A stretch of 33,885 nucleotides of DNA. Source: Paenibacillaceae bacterium. Lineage in GTDB: Bacteria > Bacillota > Bacilli > Paenibacillales > NBRC-103111. Location of the stretch: contig JAQSYI010000071.1 of assembly GCA_029256185.1 (NCBI GenBank), positions 1-33,885 of the forward strand. Direction: 5' to 3'. Positions 24,268 to 30,796 of this stretch are shown here, in pieces. The number at the start of each line of letters is the position of its first letter. Positions within the stretch are counted from its first letter, which is position 1. The position numbers and the translations under genes were made by a program. The notes beneath the pieces are model-generated. The model made no database searches. It worked only from the letters and a program-made list of their open reading frames with translations, and was not told where the DNA came from.

Positions 24268-25179
24268 TTACACGCGCCCTACTTCGGTGACTGCCTTCTC
24301 CAGACTCTTGTCGTAGAACTGCACCATCTTCTGGTTGGACTCGTAAGCGCGCTGCGCCGCCATCATATCCACCACGGACTGGGTCGGATCAACATTAGAG
24401 CGCTCCAGATAACCCTGGTGAAGCTGGACCTGCTCGTCCATTACAGCCGCGGTAACGCCTCCTTCATCCTCCGCATTGATCCGGTAGACCCCATTGCCTT
24501 CCCGGATCATCCGGTTGGGATTCTCCACGCGTGAGATCAGGAGAGCGGCGGGATCGCCATTGTCGTCGGCCAAGGGAAGTCCATTCACGGAATCAAGCAA
24601 TTGGCCGTTGCCCATCACCTTCACGTTGGCAATAAGCTGGCCGTCAGCATCACGCAGGACAACCGGCAGCCCATTGGTGCCAAGCACCCGGTAGCCCTCC
24701 GGCGTAATTAATTCTCCACCCTCATTGACCGTCAGCTTGCCGTTGCGGGAGTACCGCCGTTCTCCCTGGTCATTCAGAACCGTGATGAACGCCTGGGGCT
24801 GAAATATCTTTTCCCCTTCGGGGCTGACATATTTGCCTGACTTGTCAAAGGCGGGAAGGTCGTTGCCGTTGGTATCCTTCAGAATATTGGACACAATCCC
24901 GATATCCAGAGGATTGCCGGTCTCCTGCAGGTCTCCCTGCAGATAGATAGACAAGTCCTCCTCCGCGAGCACACCTGTGTTCATCCGGCCGATTCTCTTG
25001 GCAGTGGCGTTGGAACGGCCCTCCATGGCCGAGATCAGCACCTCCGGGAAAGAGCGGGAAACCGCATTCCCCTGCTTGAAGCCAGGAGTATTGATGTTCG
25101 ATATATTGTTTGTGATCGTATCATGCTTGCGCTGCTGCGTAATCATTCCCGCAACGGCCGTATACATGCCTCTTAGCAT
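24268..25179 (-). CDS. flhO: Flagellar rod/hook-basal body protein FlhO
   Basis: Rod protein of 303 residues, paralogous to flhP. The N terminus MLRGMYTAVAGMITQQRKHD continues into TITNNISNINTPGFKQGNAV, the classic flagellar basal-body rod motif. The middle has QETGNPLDIGIV and YSRNGKLTVNEGGELITPEGY, and the C terminus QGYLERSNVDPTQSVVDMM with QRAYESNQKMVQFYD. The ATG at 25177-25179 is preferred because it begins the conserved helix and follows AGAGGGATC; the frame is open eleven codons further. It lies 61 nt downstream of mbl. In that gap, the sequence TATACTGGTATAGTGTTTTT may form a poor terminator, so co-transcription with mbl is uncertain. Confidence 0.92.
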   Translation of the reverse strand: MLRGMYTAVAGMITQQRKHDTITNNISNINTPGFKQGNAVSRSFPEVLISAMEGRSNATAKRIGRMNTGVLAEEDLSIYLQGDLQETGNPLDIGIVSNILKDTNGNDLPAFDKSGKYVSPEGEKIFQPQAFITVLNDQGERRYSRNGKLTVNEGGELITPEGYRVLGTNGLPVVLRDADGQLIANVKVMGNGQLLDSVNGLPLADDNGDPAALLISRVENPNRMIREGNGVYRINAEDEGGVTAAVMDEQVQLHQGYLERSNVDPTQSVVDMMAAQRAYESNQKMVQFYDKSLEKAVTEVGRV

Positions 25180-25240
25180 CCTGATCCCTCTTTTCATTGA
25201 ACCGCTTGGCAAAAAACACTATACCAGTATATCGGCAGGA

Positions 25241-26239
25241 TCAGTACTTTCGTTTAATGACTTTATCCAGATTGTCCAGCATAATCCCTGTCCCCTTGAC
25301 CACGCAATGCATGGGGTCCTCCGCAACCAGCACCGGAACCTTGAGTTCCTCTGCAAGCAGCATGTCCAATCCGTGAAGCAACGCCCCGCCGCCGGTTAAA
25401 ATTACGCCCCGGTCGATAATATCCGCCGACAGTTCCGGCGGTGTCCGTTCCAATACCGACTTGGCAGAGGTAACAATAGCCGATACAGGCTCCCATAGAG
25501 CCTCCCGGATCTCATTGGAGTTGATTGTAATGGTCAGAGGCAAGCCGGACACCATATCCCGGCCGCGGATATCCATTTCCTCATACCGGTCTTCGCCAAA
25601 CACCGTAGCAATCTTGATTTTAATATCCTCGGAGGTTCGTTCCCCGATCAGCAGCTTGTACTTGTTCTTGATGTACTTCATAATGGCATTGTCGAACTTG
25701 TCCCCGGCAATCTTAATAGAGGAGGAGGTTACGATGTCGCCCATGGACAGCACAGCAACGTCCGTCGTACCTCCGCCGATATCCACTACCATATTGCCGT
25801 AAGGCTGGAAGATGTCCATTCCGGCACCGATTGCGGCTGCCTTGGGCTCCTCCTCCATATATACCTCTTTAGCTCCGCTGCGTTCAGCCGCTTCGCGGAT
25901 CGCCTTCTGCTCCACCGAAGTGATATTGGTGGGTGCACAGATGAGGATCCGCGGATGGCTGTACCATTGCTTGCCGCCAATTCTGGCGATAAAATGCTTC
26001 AGCATTTTCTCTGTAATCTCGAAGTCTGCGATAACACCATCCTTGAGAGGGCGAATCGCCACAATGTTGCCGGGTGTACGTCCAACCATCTTCCTCGCGT
26101 CTTCGCCAACAGCCAGCACATGCTTCGTATCGCTTTCAATAGCCACTACCGAAGGCTCATCGAGAACTACGCCCCGCCCTTTAACATGAATCAGAACATT
26201 CGCCGTCCCAAGGTCAATTCCAATATCCTTGCTAAACAT
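25241..26239 (-). CDS. mbl: MreB-like actin homologue Mbl
   Basis: Cytoplasmic actin-like protein of 332 residues that forms membrane-associated filaments guiding cylindrical wall synthesis and cell width. The phosphate-1 loop is DIGIDLGTANVLIHVKGRGV (5-24), phosphate-2 VVDIGGGTTDVAVLSMGD, the adenosine loop GVILTGGGALLHGLD, and PTNITSVEQKAIREAAE and EEPKAAAIGAGM are also typical. The sequence is closer to B. subtilis Mbl than to MreB, shown by MFSKDIGIDLGTANVLIH at the start and by the conserved order spoIIID-mbl-flhO. The ATG follows TAGGAGGAT by about 7 nt. Upstream (26240-26401) is an AT-rich gap of 162 bp in which I cannot fix a promoter. Confidence 0.96.
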   Translation of the reverse strand: MFSKDIGIDLGTANVLIHVKGRGVVLDEPSVVAIESDTKHVLAVGEDARKMVGRTPGNIVAIRPLKDGVIADFEITEKMLKHFIARIGGKQWYSHPRILICAPTNITSVEQKAIREAAERSGAKEVYMEEEPKAAAIGAGMDIFQPYGNMVVDIGGGTTDVAVLSMGDIVTSSSIKIAGDKFDNAIMKYIKNKYKLLIGERTSEDIKIKIATVFGEDRYEEMDIRGRDMVSGLPLTITINSNEIREALWEPVSAIVTSAKSVLERTPPELSADIIDRGVILTGGGALLHGLDMLLAEELKVPVLVAEDPMHCVVKGTGIMLDNLDKVIKRKY

Positions 26240-26401
26240 GATACTTGTATCCTCCTAAACCAACCGTCCGTCCCAATGAAAAGAACCGGTGCGAAAATGT
26301 AGGCAAACTGGATATATATTTCGACATAAAATCGGAATATCCTTTTTAATTGGACGAAAATTGCTGGGAATCTTTCAAATGGGCGTGAGGAGCGGCAGGA
26401 T

Positions 26402-26692
26402 TTAGGATTTAGCGGATACCAATTGCTCGGGAGCCTTCGTATGGCGGGTCTTTTTGTATTTGACCTTGGTGGCCTCTCCGCCTCTCAGATGCCGGATGGA
26501 CTTGTGGTAATCCAGAATGGTCTTCACTTGATTGGCCAGTTCCGGGTTAATCTCTGGAAGCCTTTCCGTTAAATCTTTATGCACCGTACTTTTGGACACG
26601 CCGAATTCCTTCGCTATGGTGCGGACGGTATTGCGGGTCTCCACAATACTGCGCCCGATCTTGATGGTCCTCTCCTTGATGTAATCGTGCAC
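26402..26692 (-). CDS. spoIIID: Sporulation transcription factor SpoIIID
   Basis: Mother-cell DNA-binding regulator of 96 residues that represses or activates many sigma-E-dependent genes. MHDYIKERTIKIGRSIVETR matches B. subtilis SpoIIID from the first residue. The helix-turn-helix is about 24-41 (RTIAKEFGVSKSTVHKDL), and ILDYHKSIRHLRGGEATKVK is the conserved basic C-terminal part. The start is GTG at 26690-26692, with AGGAGG eight nucleotides upstream. The first 79 bases overlap the 3' end of spoIIQ in another frame. A very good sigma-E-like promoter (26728-26755) lies inside spoIIQ, as expected for its mother-cell timing. Confidence 0.97.
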   Translation of the reverse strand: MHDYIKERTIKIGRSIVETRNTVRTIAKEFGVSKSTVHKDLTERLPEINPELANQVKTILDYHKSIRHLRGGEATKVKYKKTRHTKAPEQLVSAKS

Positions 26693-27615
26693 GCCCCTCG
26701 CCTCCTGTGCTCGAGATAGTTTGGTACATTATATGAGGAGGGAGTCCATATATGCGCTCCGGTTACGGGCTCATTCTTGGCACCGGTTGTTTGGGAATCC
26801 GTTGCTTTGGCATCAGTCCCGGTTTGAGCGGCGGTACTGTTGTCCGCAGTTGCTGCTGTCGCGGCGCTGCTGCTTGCGGTGCCTTCCACTACCGAGAGAT
26901 ACTGCTCGGGATTAAGGGCTGTCCCGTTGCTGCCCTGGCGCACTTCAAAGTGAAGGTGCGTGCCATGGTCCTTCTCCAATTCGTTGCGGCCGGCCAAAGC
27001 CAGCAGATCGCCCTTTTTCACGTCATTGCCTTTTTGCACGGAGACGCTGCTGAGACTTTGGTACACCGTGACCAGACCATTGTCATGGGTAACCTCCACC
27101 TGATAGCCTACCAGCGGATTTTTCTCCACCAGCGTGACCTTGCCGCTCATAGCCGCCAGCACCTCAAATTCCTTGTCGTCCTGGCGGGCCAGGTCGATGC
27201 CCAGATGAGGATGGAATGTATCTGCATACTCTACCAGCGCCGCCTGCTTCACATCGGCTCCGGCCTTCTCTTCATAGAACGGCATGATCATCTCCAACTC
27301 GCCCCGCTCTGCCACGGGCCACTGCATAGTTTCCAATTGGGCCGTTACGGGAAGGGCATCACCTGTCGGCAAGCTAACCTGCTCTGTTACAGTCTGGTTG
27401 ATAGAAGAAGCATCGTCAATCTCGTTGCCAGTCCCACCCTGGTAGACCCACACTAAGGTTAAAATAAGTGCGGCTGCCACCATGTACACGGCGGGGAATA
27501 CCCATTTCTTGCCTAGTACTCTCTTCCATGAAAAGGATGGGGCCACCGTAGGAGCCGCTTCTTTGGATTCGCGGGGTCCTTTGGTCTCTTGAACATTCTT
27601 GTTTTGTTCATTCAT
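26614..27615 (-). CDS. spoIIQ: Stage II sporulation protein SpoIIQ (LytM/M23 domain)
   Basis: Forespore membrane protein of 333 residues. With SpoIIIAH it forms the channel joining forespore and mother cell during engulfment. The N terminus is cytoplasmic; a membrane helix spans about 37-58; the conserved stretch LETMQWPVAERGELEMIMPF precedes a LytM domain (about 130-240). Both zinc motifs are intact: HLGID (His137, Asp141) and HLHFEVR (His220, His222), unlike B. subtilis SpoIIQ, which is reported to be degenerate. After residue 243 comes an Ala/Thr/Ser-rich linker. The last residues (about 308-333) are encoded inside spoIIID by the overlapping frame, and the tail resembles no family sequence, so a one-base indel near the end or a natural extension are both possible. 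A sigma-F-like promoter precedes the ATG at 27613-27615. Confidence 0.93.
   Translation of the reverse strand: MNEQNKNVQETKGPRESKEAAPTVAPSFSWKRVLGKKWVFPAVYMVAAALILTLVWVYQGGTGNEIDDASSINQTVTEQVSLPTGDALPVTAQLETMQWPVAERGELEMIMPFYEEKAGADVKQAALVEYADTFHPHLGIDLARQDDKEFEVLAAMSGKVTLVEKNPLVGYQVEVTHDNGLVTVYQSLSSVSVQKGNDVKKGDLLALAGRNELEKDHGTHLHFEVRQGSNGTALNPEQYLSVVEGTASSSAATAATADNSTAAQTGTDAKATDSQTTGAKNEPVTGAHIWTPSSYNVPNYLEHRRRGACTITSRRGPSRSGAVLWRPAIPSAP
26728..26755 (-). promoter_or_regulatory. Sigma-E-like promoter of spoIIID
   Basis: On the minus strand: GCATATAT, 12 nt, then CATATAAT, which fits the sigma-E -10 consensus (CATAYAHT) completely. It lies 36 nt before the GTG start, within the 3' part of spoIIQ, so spoIIID can be expressed in the mother cell independently of spoIIQ in the forespore. 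Confidence 0.6.
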
Positions 27616-27636
27616 ATTTATATCACCTCAGTAACC

Positions 27637-27664
27637 AGTGTTGCCAGATAGAATCGGTTTATAC
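27637..27664 (-). promoter_or_regulatory. Sigma-F-like promoter of spoIIQ
   Basis: On the minus strand: GTATA, 14 nt, then GGCAACACT, matching the sigma-F consensus (GYWTA and GGNNANAMT). It lies 22 nt before the spoIIQ ATG. B. subtilis spoIIQ is known to be sigma-F-dependent. Confidence 0.6.
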
Positions 27665-27684
27665 GCGAGGTGATAGGATTTTTC

Positions 27685-28731
27685 TCAATATTTGCTAGTG
27701 TCATTGGTATTGCCGATTTGAACGCCCGTATAATAGTGTTGGATGATTTCCGCCGCCGTTTTCCCCTGTTTGGCCATCCCATTGGCTCCCCATTGACTCA
27801 TACCCACACCGTGCCCGTAACCATAGGTTGTAATCTCAACATCGGTGCCCTTAAGCTTCCATTGAAATTGAGAGGAATACAGACCCAGTTTTTCTCTCAC
27901 TTCCCGTCCGGTGAATACCTTGCCGCCGATGCTGATCTTGCCGATGCGGTGCCCTGCAGTAGTTTTTACCGTCTTGGTGCCGGATACGGCGGCGCTGGCG
28001 GATACGGTCCCGGTCAGACCCAGTTTGCTGAGAAAGGTCTTGTAGGGAAGTTTAATGGTTTCCTTCGCATGAGGTGATAGTTTGGCATCCCAAGGAGATG
28101 TGACGCTGCGCAGATAGGGAACGGCTTCTCCCCAATAGTCTTCCGAATTCTCGGTATAGCCGTTGCTGGTAGAGAAGAATACGGCATTGATGGGCTTGCC
28201 CTGATACAGAATAATTTGGCCGCGGGTCTCCGTCACAGCCCGGTTCAGCTTCTCCATATTGGCTGCCGCATCCTTGCCGCTCCACTTGAGATTCAACTGG
28301 GCTTCTGTAATGTAAGCCTGATGGGAAACGGTATCGGTGACAATAGCGCCGGGCACGGGCACCTGGCTCGTGTCCTGGTCAAGCATACGCCTGACAATAT
28401 AGGTCCGGGCGGCAAGGGCTTGTGCCTTCAGCGCCTCCAGCTCGAAGTCTATGGGCATCTCAGCTGCTATAACACCACGGACATAAGCTTCAATCGGAAT
28501 CTGGTCAACCCGCTTCTCCTTGGATAAGAATACGGGCACAGCAGGTGTAGATTGGTCGATAAGCCGGGCGACCACAACGGACTCCGGCACAGAAATGCTG
28601 TCAAGCTTGCCCGCTTCCGGGGAAGGCGAGCGAAGGGCAAACGCTATGATCAGAGTGAGTCCAAAAGCTCCTGCGAGACTGCCTGCCATCCACAGTATGA
28701 CTTGCTTACGCATCCGGTTTGTGAGATTCAT
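27685..28731 (-). CDS. spoIID: Stage II sporulation protein SpoIID
   Basis: Membrane-anchored lytic transglycosylase of 348 residues that cuts peptidoglycan glycan strands during engulfment, working with SpoIIM and SpoIIP. A membrane helix spans about 11-33. The SpoIID domain starts at IPIEAYVRGVIAAEMP, with Glu91 at the position of the catalytic glutamate (Glu88 in B. subtilis), then LEALKAQALAARTYIV. The C-terminal block is TYGYGHGVGMSQWGANGMA. The ATG at 28729-28731 was chosen because GAGGGAG lies 6 nt upstream; an earlier in-frame ATG overlaps that ribosome site. A sigma-E-like promoter lies upstream. It lies between murA and spoIIQ as in Bacillus, and the gap to murA holds the murA terminator, so it is transcribed separately. 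Confidence 0.95.
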   Translation of the reverse strand: MNLTNRMRKQVILWMAGSLAGAFGLTLIIAFALRSPSPEAGKLDSISVPESVVVARLIDQSTPAVPVFLSKEKRVDQIPIEAYVRGVIAAEMPIDFELEALKAQALAARTYIVRRMLDQDTSQVPVPGAIVTDTVSHQAYITEAQLNLKWSGKDAAANMEKLNRAVTETRGQIILYQGKPINAVFFSTSNGYTENSEDYWGEAVPYLRSVTSPWDAKLSPHAKETIKLPYKTFLSKLGLTGTVSASAAVSGTKTVKTTAGHRIGKISIGGKVFTGREVREKLGLYSSQFQWKLKGTDVEITTYGYGHGVGMSQWGANGMAKQGKTAAEIIQHYYTGVQIGNTNDTSKY

Positions 28732-28781
28732 AACGCGCTCCCTCATTATGGAATAGGTGATAGGTAATCAGACTGTTATCT

Positions 28782-28811
28782 ATCTTATGAGGGAGTTCTA
28801 GTTGATAGAAC
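28782..28811 (-). promoter_or_regulatory. Possible sigma-E promoter of spoIID
   Basis: On the minus strand: GTTCTATC, 14 nt, then CATAAGAT, each matching six of eight sigma-E positions, 50 nt before the ATG. B. subtilis spoIID is sigma-E-dependent, which supports but does not prove this reading. Confidence 0.4.
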
Positions 28812-28932
28812 AAAAGGAAAGTACAGCACAGGCAGGGAGTTAGGGAGCTGCTAGCATCACAGAACGAAGGGAGACTAGGAACCTCTCGCCTTACCGTGTC
28901 TTCGTGGATAAACGCAAATCGGCGTCCTTTGG

Positions 28933-28976
28933 CAACAAAAAAACCCCGGCACCCCCGCAAGCGGCAGGCCAAGGCT
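28933..28976 (-). terminator. Terminator of murA
   Basis: In the transcript, CCUUGGC pairs with GCCGGGG around an inner CCGC/GCGG stem, followed by UUUUUUUG. It lies about 50 nt past the murA stop codon. The remaining sequence between it and spoIID (28747-28932) holds only the sigma-E-like promoter. Confidence 0.85.
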
Positions 28977-29024
28977 CGAATTTCGTTGTTATTCAGCAAC
29001 ACCGGCCACATCAACCGTGGTCTC

Positions 29025-30347
29025 TTATGCCCAGGTAGGCAGCACGGTGAAGATGCCCACTTCCTTGCGCTCTTCCTCACGTTCAGCTTCGGGGCTGGTC
29101 CGGCGGATATCCGCGCCCAACGCATGCAGACGGCCTTCAATATCCACATAACCCCGGTCAATATGATGAAGGCCCGACACCTCCGTCTCGCCGTCAGCCG
29201 CCAGAGCCGCCAGAATAAGCGCCGCTCCCGCCCGCAGATCTGTGGCGCATACCTTGGCCCCGGTCAGCCGGGGGACTCCACTTACCACTGCCGTGCGTCC
29301 GTCCACGCTAATATGCGCGTTCATCCGCTGCAGCTCCTCCACATGCATATACCTGTTCTCAAATACGGTCTCGGTAATAACCGCCGTGCCCTCCGATACA
29401 GCAAGCAGCGCCATCATCTGGGATTGCATATCCGTAGGAAAACCGGGATAGGGCAGGGTTTTTACATCCACTGCCTTCAACCGGCGGTCGGCATAAACGG
29501 ATAAGCCGTTCTCCAATTCCCGGATCTCTACTCCCATCTCCTGGAGCTTGCTCACGACCGGCATCATATGATCAAAGATCGCTCCTTCGACCATTACAGC
29601 CCCCCGGGTGATGGCCGCAGCCACCATGTAAGTACCCGCCTCAATCCGGTCGGGAATAACCGTATGTATTGCACCATGCAGCCGTTCGACGCCCTCGATG
29701 CGAATAACGCCTGTTCCCGCGCCGCGGACCTTCCCGCCCATGGCGTTCAGGTAATTGGCCAGATCCACAATTTCGGGTTCCTTGGCCGCATTCTCGATCA
29801 GGGTGGTGCCGCTGGCCAAAGCCGCCGCCATCATAATATTCTCGGTAGCGCCCACACTGGCCACGTCCAGATAAATCTTGGCCCCCTGCAGCCGCCCCTT
29901 TACTCTCGCTTCAATATATCCCTGCCCCAGCTCAATCCGGGCGCCCATAGCCTCGAACCCTTTGAGATGCTGGTCGATGGGCCTAGTCCCGATAGCGCAG
30001 CCGCCTGGCAAGGAGATGCGCGACTCGCCGAAGCGGGCCAAGAGCGGACCCATAACCAGGAAGGAGGCTCTCATCTTGCGGACCAGCTCATAAGAGGCTT
30101 CACAAGAGGTTACTTTCTCCGCATTCACACGAATGGTTTCATTATAATACTCCGCTTTGACGCCCAGCGAACCCAGGACACGGTGCATAATCTTCACATC
30201 ATCAAGCAGAGGCACATCATGGATGACGCTGTCTCCTTCCGATGCCAGCAAAGAAGCTGCAATAATAGGCAGCACAGCGTTTTTGGCGCCGCCGATTCGA
30301 ACGCTTCCTGTCAGTTGCTTGCCGCCGCGGACGATTATTTGGTTCAT
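29025..30347 (-). CDS. murA: UDP-N-acetylglucosamine 1-carboxyvinyltransferase MurA
   Basis: Cytoplasmic enzyme of 440 residues that adds enolpyruvate from PEP to UDP-GlcNAc, the first committed step of peptidoglycan synthesis and the target of fosfomycin. Substrate-binding Lys22-Asn23 lies in IGGAKNAVLPIIAA; the catalytic Cys117 is in ISLPGGCAIGTRPIDQHL; and TDMQSQMMALL and ETVFENRYMHVEEL are conserved. The cysteine means fosfomycin sensitivity would be expected at the target level. The ATG at 30345-30347 follows AGGGGAG by 6 nt; the frame is open 39 codons upstream without family similarity. It sits beside the ywzB-like gene and spoIID, as in B. subtilis. Most of its 23-residue C-terminal tail (AEREEERKEVGIFTVLPTWA) looks less conserved than the core. 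Confidence 0.97.
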   Translation of the reverse strand: MNQIIVRGGKQLTGSVRIGGAKNAVLPIIAASLLASEGDSVIHDVPLLDDVKIMHRVLGSLGVKAEYYNETIRVNAEKVTSCEASYELVRKMRASFLVMGPLLARFGESRISLPGGCAIGTRPIDQHLKGFEAMGARIELGQGYIEARVKGRLQGAKIYLDVASVGATENIMMAAALASGTTLIENAAKEPEIVDLANYLNAMGGKVRGAGTGVIRIEGVERLHGAIHTVIPDRIEAGTYMVAAAITRGAVMVEGAIFDHMMPVVSKLQEMGVEIRELENGLSVYADRRLKAVDVKTLPYPGFPTDMQSQMMALLAVSEGTAVITETVFENRYMHVEELQRMNAHISVDGRTAVVSGVPRLTGAKVCATDLRAGAALILAALAADGETEVSGLHHIDRGYVDIEGRLHALGADIRRTSPEAEREEERKEVGIFTVLPTWA

Positions 30348-30491
30348 CTTAGTCTCCCCTCCGCGTTCTTTAGGATAATTTTGCTCAATGCCTATACCAT
30401 TCGTAAGCCATGGCCGTTTTGTAGCGGTAGGCAATCGCAAGTGCTTTATTTCCATTGTTGACAAGAACGGAACATGTTATTCGAATCGTCG

Positions 30492-30743
30492 TCAGAGTAA
30501 TCCTTTTAGCATGCCCGTCCATTCAAAATAAGCAATCAGAAAGCTGGCTACCTGATATCCCAGTGCGATGGACAGGAGAATAAGCAGCAGTTTGGAGGGC
30601 ATGCTTTTCGGATTTTTCAGGAAAGTCTCCAGCTTCAGCTGTTGAAGGCTCAACCAGGACAGGGTGATGCAGACCAGGACGATCAGGATATAGGTCATGC
30701 CTGTAATTCCCATGCTTTGATAAAAGGAATCCGTATCTCCCAC
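30492..30743 (-). CDS. DUF1146 (YwzB-like) small membrane protein
   Basis: An 83-residue membrane protein of the DUF1146/YwzB type, function unknown. Two hydrophobic helices, about 14-31 (ITGMTYILIVLVCITLSWLS) and about 50-72 (SKLLLILLSIALGYQVASF), flank a basic loop with LKLETFLKNPKS. The family usually lies between the ATP synthase operon and murA/spoIID in Bacilli, exactly the kind of neighbourhood seen here. The start is GTG at 30741-30743, with AAGGAGG six nucleotides upstream. The 144-bp gap to murA contains no clear promoter or terminator, so the two may be co-transcribed. Confidence 0.85.
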   Translation of the reverse strand: MGDTDSFYQSMGITGMTYILIVLVCITLSWLSLQQLKLETFLKNPKSMPSKLLLILLSIALGYQVASFLIAYFEWTGMLKGLL

Positions 30744-30796
30744 AAGAGCCCTCCTTCATTAAATAAACAGGAATGGTATGAATGCTTTGCAGCCTG

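Noticed and set aside
25180..25240. Terminator between mbl and flhO
   Set aside because: The TATAC/GTATA arms leave a 2-base loop and a very weak stem despite the T run, so I did not call it.
26240..26401. Promoter of mbl in the AT-rich gap
   Set aside because: Several partial hexamers (such as TTGAAA) occur, but none pairs with a good -10 at proper spacing.
29568..30461. Plus-strand open frame opposite murA
   Set aside because: In register with murA and lacking any protein features of its own.
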